Source: Chryseobacterium sp. FH2 (lineage in GTDB: Bacteria; Bacteroidota; Bacteroidia; Flavobacteriales; Weeksellaceae). Taken from it: a stretch of DNA of 64,000 nucleotides. Positions 44,865 to 54,688 of this stretch are shown here, piece after piece; positions within the stretch are counted from its first letter, which is position 1, and each line of letters opens with the position of its first letter. Below the pieces are notes generated by a model. The model ran no database searches and was not told the DNA's origin. It was given only the letters and a program-made list of their open reading frames with translations. Location of the stretch: the NCBI RefSeq assembly GCF_001045455.1, contig NZ_LFNE01000015.1:29238-93237 (forward strand). Reading direction: 5' to 3'. A program made the translations under genes and the position numbers.

Positions 44865-46025
44865 ATGAAAATACCTGGAAAAATAAGGTTTATCATACTT
44901 ATATCAAGTATTATCCTTTTACAAAATTGCACAAAAGCAGCAGAAGGTTCCAACGCCGCACCACCTGCTCCTGAATTACCCGTTTACACCGTAATTACGT
45001 CTCCGGCTACAACATATCAGGAATTTCCGACCGCTCTGGAAGGGAAAAACAATGTAGAAATCAGATCACAGGTCGATGGTTATCTGGACAAAATTTATGT
45101 AGAAGAAGGTGCTTACGTGAGAGCCGGACAACCTTTATTTAAAATAGATTCAAGGGCTTACGGTGAGCAAATGAATATGGCTCAGGCCAATTTACAGGCT
45201 GCCAATGCTAATATCCAAAAAGCTAAGGTTGAAGTAGACAGACTCCAGCCCTTAGTTTCTGCAAAAGTGGTTTCTGATGTACAATTGAAAACTGCAAAAG
45301 CCAATTACGCAGCAGCAGTTGCAGCAGCAGCACAGGCAAAAGCATCTGTTGGCGGCGCTAAAATCAACGTAGGATTTACTACTATAACAGCACCGGTAAG
45401 TGGATATATCGGAAGAATCCCTTACAAAAAAGGAAGTTTGATTTCAAGAACGGATGCAAGCCCATTGACTTTATTGTCAGACATCAGTGAGATTTACGCA
45501 TACTTTTCTTTAAGTGAGCTTGATTTTATTGCTTTTCAAAATAAATACGAAGGAGCAACATTAGAAGAAAAGCTAAGAAATATGCCGATGGTTGATTTGA
45601 TAATCGCGGACAACAGCATTTACCCTCAAAAAGGTAAAATGAGCATTGTAGACGGGCAGTTTGATAAAACCACAGGAGCCATAAGTGTTCGCGCTATTTT
45701 TCCAAATACAAACGGAACGTTGAGAACAGGAAATACAGGGCGGGTTCGCATGCCACAACTCATTTCAAATGCGGTAGTAATTCCACAGGAATCCACTTTT
45801 GAAATACAGGATAAAACGTACGTTTATGTAGTCGGGAAAGACCAGAAAGCAGTCAGCAAACCTGTAAAAATTTCAGGAAAAACAGACAGCTACTACTTTA
45901 TTTCTGAGGGATTACAACCTGGCGAAAAAATCGTATTCACAGGAATCGGAATGCTAAAGGACGGTGCACCAATCAAAGCTAAGGTTATTTCTTCCGACAG
46001 CTTGCTGAAAGCAAAACCTTTATAA
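44865..46025 (+). CDS. RND efflux periplasmic adaptor (AcrA-like lipoprotein)
   Basis: 386 residues with a lipoprotein signal (LLQNC, Cys 22) and the membrane-fusion architecture: barrel-sandwich half GKNNVEIRSQVDGYLDKIYV, an Ala/Gln-rich alpha hairpin (about 110-165) and the second lipoyl half INVGFTTITAPVSGYIGRIP. It links the inner-membrane pump to the outer-membrane channel. It is the first gene of the efflux operon, downstream of three operator copies. Confidence 0.95.
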   Translation: MKIPGKIRFIILISSIILLQNCTKAAEGSNAAPPAPELPVYTVITSPATTYQEFPTALEGKNNVEIRSQVDGYLDKIYVEEGAYVRAGQPLFKIDSRAYGEQMNMAQANLQAANANIQKAKVEVDRLQPLVSAKVVSDVQLKTAKANYAAAVAAAAQAKASVGGAKINVGFTTITAPVSGYIGRIPYKKGSLISRTDASPLTLLSDISEIYAYFSLSELDFIAFQNKYEGATLEEKLRNMPMVDLIIADNSIYPQKGKMSIVDGQFDKTTGAISVRAIFPNTNGTLRTGNTGRVRMPQLISNAVVIPQESTFEIQDKTYVYVVGKDQKAVSKPVKISGKTDSYYFISEGLQPGEKIVFTGIGMLKDGAPIKAKVISSDSLLKAKPL

Positions 46026-46068
46026 TATTTCTATTCAGAGTACGGAAGACTTAAAAAATAAACTTCTT

Positions 46069-49000
46069 ATGTTAAAACAATTTATAGAAAGACCGGTACT
46101 TTCAACGGTCATCTCCATTATATTATTGCTATTGGGAGCATTATCGGTTTTCAATTTACCGGTTACCTTATTTCCCGATATTGCACCACCAAGCGTTCAG
46201 GTAACGGCATTTTATCCGGGAGCGAATGCTGAAGTAGTGGCACGTTCCGTAGCTGTTCCTATTGAAGAAGCAGTAAACGGTGTGGAAAATATGACATACA
46301 TGACATCAAACTCAAGTAACGATGGTACAATGACTTTGAGCGTGTTTTTCAAGCAGGGTTCTGACCCTGATAACGCAGCGGTAAACGTTCAAAACCGTGT
46401 ATCAAAAGCAATGAGCCAACTTCCACAGGAAGTTGTACAGGCGGGAATCTCTACACAAAAGGTACAGAATAGTATGATTATGTTTATGGGGCTTTCCAGT
46501 GAAGATCCGAAGCAATATGATGAATTATTCCTACAAAACTACCTTAAAATCAACATCATACCTCAAATACAGCGTATTCCGGGCGTTGCTCAGGCACAGG
46601 TCTTCGGAACCAGAGATTATTCCATGAGAATCTGGCTGAAACCGGATAGATTAGCAGCCAATAACCTTTCTCCACAGGAAGTAATGACTGCTATCAAAGA
46701 CCATAATCTTGAAGCTGCACCAGGCCGTCTTGGACAGGGAAGTAAGGAAACTTACGAATATATTTTGAAGTATAAAGGTAAATTAAACAAAAACGAAGAC
46801 TACGAAAATATTGCTATCAAAGCTAATAATGATGGTTCGTTTTTAAGATTAAAAGACGTAGCGAGAGTAGAATTTGGTTCATATACTTACACAGCAGCCA
46901 ACAGGGTTGATGGAAAGCCTGTAGCAGGTTTTGCTATTCTTCAAACCGCAGGCTCCAACGCAAATGAAATCTTAACTGAAATCGAAAAACAGGTTGACCA
47001 GTTTTCCACTACCCTTCCAAAAGGAGTGAAACCAATCATCATGTACAATTCCAAAGATTTCTTAGATGCTTCGATTCATCAGGTAGTTGAGACATTGGTG
47101 ATTGCATTTATTCTGGTATTTATTGTAGTGTATATTTTCCTTCAGGATTTCAGATCTACATTAATTCCTGCGATTGCAGTTCCTGTTGCCATTATTGGTA
47201 CATTCTTCTTCCTTCAGTTGTTTGGATTTAGCATTAATATGTTGACATTGTTTGCATTAGTACTGGCCATCGGAATTGTGGTAGATGACGCCATCGTTGT
47301 GGTAGAAGCCGTCCATTCGAAAATGGAACATACGGGAATGCCTGTAGAGCAGGCTACTATGAATTCCATGAGCGAAATTTCCGGTGCCATTATTTCCATT
47401 ACATTGGTAATGTGTGCCGTATTTATTCCGGTTGGTTTCATGCAGGGTCCTGCAGGAGTTTTCTACAGACAGTTTGCCTTTACATTGGCAATCGCTATTA
47501 TGATTTCAGCGATAAATGCATTGACATTAAGTCCAGCTTTATGTGCATTATTCCTGAACGATCCTCAAGGTAAACATGGAGAACACAGTCATAAAACAGG
47601 TTTTGGAGCAAGATTTTTCAATGCTTTCAATGTCGCATTCAACAATATGACTAAAAAGTATATTTACAGCCTTAAATTTTTAATTAAAAACAAATGGGTT
47701 GCGATTGGCGGACTAGCCGTTATCATTGCTGCTAGTGTATTCCTGATTAAAAAAGCTCCGACAGGGTTTATCCCAACAGAAGATCAAGGTTTCGTTTTAT
47801 ATGCAGTAAATACCCCTCCGGGAAGTTCATTGGAAAGAACACACAGAGCTACCGAGCAAATTGATAAAATTGTGAATGGAGAAAAAGCTATGAATCACCT
47901 TTGGGTGGCCGATGGAATGAACTTCATCAGTAATGCGAACGCTTCTCCTTATTCTGCAGGTTTTATTAAACTTAAAGATTATAAAGATCGTGGAGAAATG
48001 AAAGATCCTGATCAAATTGCAGCAACATTAACAGGAAAAGTAGCCCAGGTAAAAGATGCTAATGCATTCTTCTTCAACTTTCCTACAGTTCAGGGATTTG
48101 GTAACGTTTCAGGATTTGAATTTATGCTTCAGGATAAAACTAATGGTTCTTTCGAACAATTAGGAACAACTACTCAGGCATTTATCGGAGAATTGATGAA
48201 ACGTCCGGAAATTGCATTTGCCTTTACAACGTATGCAGCGGGAAATCCGCAATATACTATTGATGTTGATACAGACAAAGCAAATCAGCTTGGCGTTTCT
48301 GTGACAGAATTGATGCAGACCATGCAGATCTACTACGGAAGCAGCTTCGTTTCAGATTTCAACAGGTTCGGAAAATACTACAGAGTGATGGCTCAGGCTG
48401 ATATTCCTTATCGTACGGATGCAAATTCTTTGGAGGGGATTTATGTTAAAAATAATTTAGGCGAAATGGTTCCCGTAAAGACTTTAGTGACTTTAAAAAG
48501 AACTTTCGGGCCCGAAACTGTGGCACGAAATAATTTATTTAATGCTGTGACGATTAATGGAACTCCAAAACCTGGCTACAGTACCGGAGATGCCATCAAA
48601 GCTGTGGAAGAAGTTGCTCAGAAGTCACTCCCCAGAGGTTATGGCTATGAATGGACAGGAATTACCCGTGAAGAAATCAAAACCGGCGGACAAACTGCTT
48701 TCGTTTTCTTGCTAAGTATCTTATTTGTGTATTTCCTGTTGGCAGCCCAGTATGAAAGTTACATTCTTCCGTTTGCCGTTATTTTGACAGTTCCTACAGG
48801 GATTTTCGGAGTATTTGCTTTCACGGGATTGGCAGGAATTGATAATAATATTTACGTTCAGGTGGGGTTAATCATGCTCGTCGGATTATTAGCGAAAAAC
48901 GCGATTCTGATTGTAGAATTTGCTGTTCAAAGAAGAAAAGCCGGAAAAACATTAATAGAATCTGCACTTCAGGCTTCAAGATTACGTTTAAGACCTATTT

Positions 49001-49251
49001 TGATGACTTCATTTGCCTTCATCATCGGTATGCTTCCGTTGGTCTGGACACAAGGTGCAGCAGCAAAAGGTAATCACTCTATCGGTATCAGTACTGTTGG
49101 AGGAATGTTTACGGGAGTAGTATTCGGGATTTTTATTATTCCGGTGATGTACGTTATTTTCCAGTATTTACATGAAAAAATGCCAAGCAGAAAAAAGAAA
49201 AGACTTCAAAGACAAAAACTGGAAGAAGAACTTTTAGCAACTGCTCATTAA
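46069..49251 (+). CDS. RND multidrug efflux permease (AcrB/HAE1 type)
   Basis: 1060 residues of the inner-membrane proton-driven pump. Twelve transmembrane helices, two large periplasmic loops (PDIAPPSVQVTAFYPGANAE; MSQLPQEVVQAGI) and the proton-relay aspartates in GIVVDDAIVVVEA are present. Helix 10-11 region reads VGLLAKNAILIVEFAVQRR. It starts 43 bases after the adaptor. Confidence 0.97.
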   Translation: MLKQFIERPVLSTVISIILLLLGALSVFNLPVTLFPDIAPPSVQVTAFYPGANAEVVARSVAVPIEEAVNGVENMTYMTSNSSNDGTMTLSVFFKQGSDPDNAAVNVQNRVSKAMSQLPQEVVQAGISTQKVQNSMIMFMGLSSEDPKQYDELFLQNYLKINIIPQIQRIPGVAQAQVFGTRDYSMRIWLKPDRLAANNLSPQEVMTAIKDHNLEAAPGRLGQGSKETYEYILKYKGKLNKNEDYENIAIKANNDGSFLRLKDVARVEFGSYTYTAANRVDGKPVAGFAILQTAGSNANEILTEIEKQVDQFSTTLPKGVKPIIMYNSKDFLDASIHQVVETLVIAFILVFIVVYIFLQDFRSTLIPAIAVPVAIIGTFFFLQLFGFSINMLTLFALVLAIGIVVDDAIVVVEAVHSKMEHTGMPVEQATMNSMSEISGAIISITLVMCAVFIPVGFMQGPAGVFYRQFAFTLAIAIMISAINALTLSPALCALFLNDPQGKHGEHSHKTGFGARFFNAFNVAFNNMTKKYIYSLKFLIKNKWVAIGGLAVIIAASVFLIKKAPTGFIPTEDQGFVLYAVNTPPGSSLERTHRATEQIDKIVNGEKAMNHLWVADGMNFISNANASPYSAGFIKLKDYKDRGEMKDPDQIAATLTGKVAQVKDANAFFFNFPTVQGFGNVSGFEFMLQDKTNGSFEQLGTTTQAFIGELMKRPEIAFAFTTYAAGNPQYTIDVDTDKANQLGVSVTELMQTMQIYYGSSFVSDFNRFGKYYRVMAQADIPYRTDANSLEGIYVKNNLGEMVPVKTLVTLKRTFGPETVARNNLFNAVTINGTPKPGYSTGDAIKAVEEVAQKSLPRGYGYEWTGITREEIKTGGQTAFVFLLSILFVYFLLAAQYESYILPFAVILTVPTGIFGVFAFTGLAGIDNNIYVQVGLIMLVGLLAKNAILIVEFAVQRRKAGKTLIESALQASRLRLRPILMTSFAFIIGMLPLVWTQGAAAKGNHSIGISTVGGMFTGVVFGIFIIPVMYVIFQYLHEKMPSRKKKRLQRQKLEEELLATAH

Positions 49252-49261
49252 TAAATATGAT

Positions 49262-49375
49262 ATACAAAACTTTGAGGTAAAAGTAAACTATTTCAACTCA
49301 TACATATCATAAAAGCAACGTATTCTCCTACTAAAGACTCCTTTGCATTAAACAAATACTCTCAAAGTTTTGTAT
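49262..49375. repeat. 15-bp inverted repeat within the efflux operon
   Basis: ATACAAAACTTTGAG at 49262-49276 is exactly complementary to 49361-49375, with 84 bases between. It lies between the permease and the outer-membrane channel gene and would fold in the mRNA, possibly for processing or translation balance. The right arm ends 21 bases before the next ATG. Confidence 0.5.
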
Positions 49376-49396
49376 TCAATTAAAAGTTTAAAAACT

Positions 49397-50809
49397 ATGA
49401 AAAGAATAAAGAATATTTTTCTCACATTTATATTGGCTTTGGGCTCGGTTTCATGTGTGTCTAAATTGGCATTCACGGAGCCAGACCTTGAGCTTCCAGA
49501 AAAATTCCAAAATACGGCAACCGCTGATACAGCAAGTGTTGCTAATCTGGAATGGAAACTATTTTTCAGTGATCCGATATTGCAAACATTGATTGAAAAA
49601 GGGATTAAAAACAACTATGATTTACAGATTGCTTTAAAACAGGTTGCCTCTTCACAGGAAAAATTAAAACAGGCAAAATACCTTCAATATCCGGATGTTG
49701 GTTTCGGAGTTTCTGCGCAGATTTCAAAACCTTCAAAAAACAGCATGAACGGACAGAGCTTGAATTTATTTTTAGGACAAAGTCATGTTGAAGATTACAA
49801 TGCAGCATTCAATTTATCTTGGGAAGCTGATATTTGGGGAAAGATTAAAAACCAGCAGGAAGTTTCAAGAATGCAGTATCTGCAGACTTATGAAGCAACA
49901 AAAGCGATTCAGACACAGGTTGTAGCGGCAATTGCCCAAGGATATTATAATTTATTGATGCTTGATAAGCAATTACATATTGCCAAATCAAATTTAGAAT
50001 TAAGCACAAATACACTTTCCATCACAGAAAAAATGTGGCAAAGTGGTGATACAACTTCTTTGGGAGTTCAGCAGGCAACTGCCCAAAAGCAATCTACAGA
50101 ACTTTTAATTACTCAGCTGGAGCAAAATATTGCGATTCAGGAAAATGCTTTGAGCATTCTTATCGGTGAAAATCCGAATAAAATAAGCAGAACAATTGAA
50201 ATGTCCGACACTTCTTTACCTCAGGATATTTCTGCAGGACTTCCGGCAGCAATGGTAAGTCGCCGCCCGGATGTTCGTCAACAGGAATTAGTTTTATTGG
50301 AATCAAATTCAATAGTAGGAATTGCTCAGGCAAACATGTATCCTTCATTGAAGATCACAGCAAACGGAGGCGTCAATTCATTTAAAATTGATAACTGGTT
50401 CCAGATTCCGGCTTCATTGTTCGGTTCTGTTTTAGGAGGACTTACTCAGCCTATTTTCCAGAAAAGGCAATTAAAAACAGATCTTAATGTTGCTAAAATC
50501 CAAAGAGAGAAAAACGTGCTGGCATTCCGTCAGTCTGTTTTAAATGCAGTGGGTGAAGTTTCTGACGCTTTGGTTTCCAATGAAAGTTTAAAAGTTCAGG
50601 AACAAAAAGCAACAGAACAGGTTGCCACCTTAAAAAACGGAATCAAAAGCGCCGAAATGCTTTACAAAAGCGGAATGGCAAATTACCTGGAGGTGATTAC
50701 AGCTCAGGGAAATTCTCTACAGGCAGAGCTGAATCTTGCGTCTGTAAAAAGACAGAGATTAAGCAGTATTGTAGATTTATACCGGGCTTTAGGTGGCGGT
50801 TGGAAGTAG
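49397..50809 (+). CDS. outer-membrane efflux channel lipoprotein (TolC/OprM-like)
   Basis: 470 residues with a lipoprotein signal (lipobox VSC) and two tandem outer-membrane-factor domains of coiled-coil hairpins (RMQYLQTYEATKAIQTQVVA, VSDALVSNESLKVQEQKATEQ). The family landmark AAMVSRRPDVRQQE is present. It completes the tripartite pump. ATG 49397 (MKRIKNIFL) is preferred since the longer frame begins inside the inverted repeat. Confidence 0.93.
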   Translation: MKRIKNIFLTFILALGSVSCVSKLAFTEPDLELPEKFQNTATADTASVANLEWKLFFSDPILQTLIEKGIKNNYDLQIALKQVASSQEKLKQAKYLQYPDVGFGVSAQISKPSKNSMNGQSLNLFLGQSHVEDYNAAFNLSWEADIWGKIKNQQEVSRMQYLQTYEATKAIQTQVVAAIAQGYYNLLMLDKQLHIAKSNLELSTNTLSITEKMWQSGDTTSLGVQQATAQKQSTELLITQLEQNIAIQENALSILIGENPNKISRTIEMSDTSLPQDISAGLPAAMVSRRPDVRQQELVLLESNSIVGIAQANMYPSLKITANGGVNSFKIDNWFQIPASLFGSVLGGLTQPIFQKRQLKTDLNVAKIQREKNVLAFRQSVLNAVGEVSDALVSNESLKVQEQKATEQVATLKNGIKSAEMLYKSGMANYLEVITAQGNSLQAELNLASVKRQRLSSIVDLYRALGGGWK

Positions 50810-50835
50810 TAAATTAAATTATATTGTTAATGAAG

Positions 50836-50860
50836 TGCGGTCTTTCGGGATCGCATTTTT
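50836..50860 (+). terminator. efflux operon terminator
   Basis: TGCGGTC pairs with GATCGCA (one G-U) over a 6-base loop, followed by five T. Confidence 0.75.
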
Positions 50861-50914
50861 GTTTTAAAATTTCAGAATATTGATCTTTGCGAAAAACAAC
50901 TATTATAATTTATT

Positions 50915-51826
50915 TTAAACACAAAGTTTTTTGATATACTCAATCAACCCATCAAAATCATCCTGAGAATATCCCAACGGCAAATAATGAATATCATCTG
51001 CTTTTCTATACCACGTCAATTGACGTTTTGCATATCTCCGGCTGTTTTTCTTAATTTCAGAAACGGCAAAATCCAAATCCCATTCTCCATCAAAATATCT
51101 GAAAAGTTCTGAATAGCCAACTGTATTTAAAGCAGTCAAATCTTTAAATTTTTCAAGACTTTTTGCTTCATCCAACAAACCTTTCTCCATCATAATATCC
51201 ACTCTCCTGTTGATTCTGTCATACAATTCTTCTCTCGGAGCTTCAATTCCGATTCGGATGGTATTAAAATCTCTGGAATCCTGTGAAACAGCAATCAGTT
51301 CAGAATATTTTTTATTTGTCTGCCAAATAACATCAATGGCCCGCAAAAGTCTTCTGTGATTATGAAAATCAACGACCGCAAAATATTCGGGATCGAGTTC
51401 CTTTACAATTCCCTGAAGTTTTTCAATTCCTTCATTTTCGAAAATTTCCTGTAATTTTTTCTGATTATCTTCGTTAGCTTCCGGCAAATCATTTAAGCCC
51501 TCAATTACCGCTTTTTCATACATCATGCTTCCGCCAACCAAAATGACAGTTTCATGATTTTCAAAAAGTTCATTAAGTTTTTTTAATGCATCTTCCTCAT
51601 ACTGGCCGATAGAATAATATTCTTCAACCGAAAGATTTCCTATAAAATGGTGAGGTGCTTCTGCCAATTCTTCCTCTGATGGTGAAGCAGTTCCGATTTT
51701 CATTTCCTTAAAAAACTGGCGTGAATCACAGGAAACAATTTCCGTATTGAAATGGTTAGCCAAGTCAATTGCCAATCTCGTTTTTCCAATTCCGGTGGGT
51801 CCTACAACAGAAATCAAATTTTTCAC
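50915..51826 (-). CDS. miaA: tRNA dimethylallyltransferase
   Basis: 303 residues. VVGPTGIGKTRLAIDLA (P-loop), VSCDSRQFFKEMKIGTASPS and VILVGGSMMYEKAVIEG are the MiaA core. It adds the dimethylallyl group to A37 of tRNAs reading U-initial codons. It is divergent from yicC with 43 bases between. Confidence 0.95.
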   Translation of the reverse strand: MKNLISVVGPTGIGKTRLAIDLANHFNTEIVSCDSRQFFKEMKIGTASPSEEELAEAPHHFIGNLSVEEYYSIGQYEEDALKKLNELFENHETVILVGGSMMYEKAVIEGLNDLPEANEDNQKKLQEIFENEGIEKLQGIVKELDPEYFAVVDFHNHRRLLRAIDVIWQTNKKYSELIAVSQDSRDFNTIRIGIEAPREELYDRINRRVDIMMEKGLLDEAKSLEKFKDLTALNTVGYSELFRYFDGEWDLDFAVSEIKKNSRRYAKRQLTWYRKADDIHYLPLGYSQDDFDGLIEYIKKLCV

Positions 51827-51869
51827 AGTGCTAAATTAAATGTTTATCTTTGTATGACAATAAAAAACT

Positions 51870-52727
51870 ATGATTTTATCAATGACCGGATTCGGCAGAG
51901 CCGAAGATGTTTTTGAAGGCAAAAAGATTACAATAGATATTAAATCACTGAACAGTAAGAGCTTTGATTTGAATATTAAAATTCCTTTGAGATATAAAGA
52001 AAAAGAATTTGAGGTAAGAAAAATTCTTAATGATAGAATAATCCGTGGAAAAGTAGACTGCTACATCAATATAGAGAATCTTGAAGAGACAAATGATGTG
52101 AAAATTAATAAAAGTTTAATTGATTCTTACATCAATGAACTTCGTAATATCGCTTCTGATGGACCTGATTTTGAATATCTTAAAATGGCAGTAAGACTTC
52201 CTGACGCTATTACCTCAAGGCCGGATGAATTGTCGGAAGGTGAATGGGAAGCATTAGCAAAAATTGTAAACGCTGCTGTTGACCGATTCGAGGAATTCAG
52301 AAAAACGGAGGGTAAAATTCTGCATGAGGAATTAGAAAGGAATATTCAGAATATTGATAAAAGCCTCTCTGAGGTAATTCCTTATGAAGAAGAAAGAATT
52401 GTAAGTGTAAAAGAACGTTATCAAAAATCTTTAAAAGAATTTGAAAATGTTGATGAAACCCGTTTTTATCAGGAAATGGCTTATTTCACGGAAAAACTGG
52501 ATATTTCAGAGGAAAAAGTAAGACTTTCCCAACACTTAAAATATTATAAAGAAGTCATGGATAATGAAGATTTTAACGGAAAGAAACTTGGGTTTATTTC
52601 TCAGGAAATCGGAAGAGAAATCAATACATTAGGTTCGAAAGCCAATCATGCGGAAATCCAAAAACTGGTGGTCATGATGAAAGATGATTTGGAAAAAATT
52701 AAAGAGCAGACGTTAAACGTATTATAG
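51870..52727 (+). CDS. YicC/YloC-family endoribonuclease
   Basis: 285 residues. MILSMTGFGRAEDVFEGKKI and KADSP-like region near the centre, with the C-terminal NTLGSKANHAEIQKLVVMMK diagnostic of the family, which cleaves RNA in some bacteria. It is followed 70 bases on by gmk, a pairing common in Bacteroidota. Confidence 0.93.
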   Translation: MILSMTGFGRAEDVFEGKKITIDIKSLNSKSFDLNIKIPLRYKEKEFEVRKILNDRIIRGKVDCYINIENLEETNDVKINKSLIDSYINELRNIASDGPDFEYLKMAVRLPDAITSRPDELSEGEWEALAKIVNAAVDRFEEFRKTEGKILHEELERNIQNIDKSLSEVIPYEEERIVSVKERYQKSLKEFENVDETRFYQEMAYFTEKLDISEEKVRLSQHLKYYKEVMDNEDFNGKKLGFISQEIGREINTLGSKANHAEIQKLVVMMKDDLEKIKEQTLNVL

Positions 52728-52740
52728 ACAACAGACCTAT

Positions 52741-52795
52741 AGATATGGGATCTGAGAACTTAGTCTCATATCTCTAATCTAAAAATCTCTAATCT
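52741..52795 (+). repeat. CTAAT-type repeat and hairpin upstream of gmk
   Basis: AGATATGGGA and TCTCATATCT pair with one wobble. Then TCTCTAATCT occurs twice, 15 bp apart, ending 2 bases before the gmk ATG. Related text is found at 31606 and 53362. Confidence 0.5.
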
Positions 52796-52797
52796 GA

Positions 52798-53364
52798 ATG
52801 GATAAAGTTATCATATTTTCAGCACCGTCTGGAAGCGGAAAAACTACATTAGTAAAGCATTCTTTGGAAGTATTTAAGGAATTGCAGTTCTCGATCTCAT
52901 GTACAACGAGACCACCGAGAGGAAATGAAATTCATGCTGTGGATTATCATTTTTTAAGTCCTGATGAATTCAGACAGAAAATTGCAGAAAATGCTTTTGT
53001 AGAATTTGAAGAAGTATATACTAATAAATATTACGGTACTTTAAAATCTGAAGTTGAAAAAATCTGGAATCAGGGAAAAGTGGTAATTTTCGATGTTGAT
53101 GTAAAAGGTGGAATATCCCTGAAAAAATATTTTGGAGAACAGGCTTTATCAATTTTCATTGAACCGCCTTCCATTGAAGAATTGGAACGAAGATTGATTT
53201 CAAGAAACACCGATGATGCAGAAACTATCAAAACCCGCGTAGCAAAGGCAGAAGAAGAAATGTCTTATGCAAAAGAATTTGATAAAATCGTGATTAATTC
53301 CGATTTGAATATTGCAAAAGAAGAAATAGAAAGTTTAATAAAAAATTTTATAGAAAGTAACTAG
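52798..53364 (+). CDS. gmk: guanylate kinase
   Basis: 188 residues. APSGSGKTTLVKH is the P-loop; SCTTRPPRGNEIHAVDYHFL and EVYTNKYYGTL bind GMP. The length is normal. It converts GMP to GDP. Confidence 0.97.
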   Translation: MDKVIIFSAPSGSGKTTLVKHSLEVFKELQFSISCTTRPPRGNEIHAVDYHFLSPDEFRQKIAENAFVEFEEVYTNKYYGTLKSEVEKIWNQGKVVIFDVDVKGGISLKKYFGEQALSIFIEPPSIEELERRLISRNTDDAETIKTRVAKAEEEMSYAKEFDKIVINSDLNIAKEEIESLIKNFIESN

Positions 53365-53419
53365 AAATTAGTTTTTTAAAGCCTTAAAATCTTTAGTCTA
53401 ATCTTCTATCTAATTTCTA
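53362..53419 (+). repeat. CTAAT-type repeat and hairpin upstream of nadA
   Basis: TAGAAATTAG and CTAATTTCTA are perfectly complementary, 38 bases apart. The left arm contains the gmk stop codon. The right side carries GTCTAATCTTCTATCTAATT-type text, ending 24 bases before the nadA ATG. Confidence 0.5.
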
Positions 53420-53443
53420 TAATCAAAAAACATTGAGGTTGAT

Positions 53444-54463
53444 ATGAGTACCGAAACATTAGAAAAAGCTAAGTCTGCCATTCCGGTAAGGGGATTTTTG
53501 GATATAAAAGATTTGGTGATTCCTCAAGGAGAAGAATTGGTAAAAGCTATTCTTCAATTGAAAGAAGAAAAAAATGCGGTAATTTTAGCGCATTATTACC
53601 AACCCGGAGAAATTCAGGATATTGCTGATTTCCTGGGAGATTCCCTTCAATTAGCCAGACAGGCAAAAGATACGAATGCTGATATGATTGTATTCTGCGG
53701 AGTACATTTCATGGCTGAAGCAGCAAAAATTCTGAATCCTACGAAAAAAGTTGTCCTTCCCGATACAATGGCAGGATGTTCTTTAGCAGACGGTTGTTCA
53801 GGTGAAGGCTTGAGAAAAATGCGTGAACAGCATCCGAATGCTTTAATTGCAACATACATTAACTGTAATGCCGAAACAAAGGCAGAAAGTGACATCATTG
53901 TAACCAGCTCAAATGCTGAAACAGTGATTGAAGCCCTTCCGAAAGACAGACCGATTATTTTCGCTCCGGATAAAAACCTGGGAAGATATTTATCTAAAAA
54001 AACGGGTCGCGATATGATTCTTTGGGATGGAAGCTGCATAGTTCATGAAGCGTTTTCAATGGAAAGAATTGCAAAGCAATTGGCAGATAATCCTGACGCA
54101 AAATTGATTGCTCACCCTGAAAGTGAAGAATCTGTTTTGAAATTAGCTCACTTTATCGGCTCTACTTCCGCTCTGTTGAACTATGTTGAAGAAGATGATT
54201 GTCAAAGATTTATTATTGCTACGGAAGAAGGAATTTTACACGAAATGAAAAAACGTGCTCCTCATAAAGAATTGATTCCGGCTTTGGTTTTCGACGAAAG
54301 CTGTAATTGTTCAGAATGTTTCTATATGAAACGTAATACAATGGAAAAATTGTATTTATGTATGAAGTATGAGCTTCCTGAAATTCTTATTGATGAAGAA
54401 TTAAGATTAAAAGCATTGAAGCCAATCGAGGCAATGCTTGATCTTTCGAAAAGTATAAAATAA
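53444..54463 (+). CDS. nadA: quinolinate synthase
   Basis: The 339-residue Fe-S enzyme condenses iminoaspartate with DHAP to make quinolinate for NAD. It shows AHYYQPGEIQDIADFLGDS, VFCGVHFMAEAAKIL, YINCNAETKAESD and the late CNCSECFYMKRNTMEKL, which together supply the three cluster cysteines. Confidence 0.96.
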   Translation: MSTETLEKAKSAIPVRGFLDIKDLVIPQGEELVKAILQLKEEKNAVILAHYYQPGEIQDIADFLGDSLQLARQAKDTNADMIVFCGVHFMAEAAKILNPTKKVVLPDTMAGCSLADGCSGEGLRKMREQHPNALIATYINCNAETKAESDIIVTSSNAETVIEALPKDRPIIFAPDKNLGRYLSKKTGRDMILWDGSCIVHEAFSMERIAKQLADNPDAKLIAHPESEESVLKLAHFIGSTSALLNYVEEDDCQRFIIATEEGILHEMKKRAPHKELIPALVFDESCNCSECFYMKRNTMEKLYLCMKYELPEILIDEELRLKALKPIEAMLDLSKSIK

Positions 54464-54491
54464 TTTTTTCACAACATGTTGAATATTTAAT

Positions 54492-54499
54492 TATATTTG
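54492..54499 (+). promoter_or_regulatory. -10 element for the GG-leader peptide
   Basis: TATATTTG is an exact TAnnTTTG, 20 bases before the ATG. A T-rich TTTTTTC lies about 21 bases upstream and serves as a possible -33 element. Confidence 0.45.
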
Positions 54500-54519
54500 A
54501 GAGAATATAAAATATAAAC

Positions 54520-54681
54520 ATGAAAAATTTAAAAAAATTAGACAGAAAAAGTCTTAAAAATGTAAAAGGCGGAGCTGGATTCTGCAATTTAAATTGTGAG
54601 ATTCATGAAACTTGTGGAGTTGGTTGCAGTGGTGAACCTATTTGTGTTCCGAAAGGACAATATATTCCAGACAACTGTTAA
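54520..54681 (+). CDS. bacteriocin-like peptide with GG leader
   Basis: 53 residues. The N-terminus MKNLKKLDRKSLKNVKGG is a double-glycine leader of the Bacteroidota type, followed by a core with six cysteines (residues 22, 26, 32, 36, 42, 53). It has its own promoter and terminator. A peptidase-containing ABC transporter would cut after GG, but none is in the window. The role (bacteriocin, signal or modified peptide) is unknown. A relative lies at 63023. Confidence 0.75.
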   Translation: MKNLKKLDRKSLKNVKGGAGFCNLNCEIHETCGVGCSGEPICVPKGQYIPDNC

Positions 54682-54688
54682 AGAAAAT

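Noticed and set aside
53647..54039. 130-codon leftward frame opposite nadA
   Set aside because: It lies entirely within a well-supported gene and its translation has no domain; a shadow frame.
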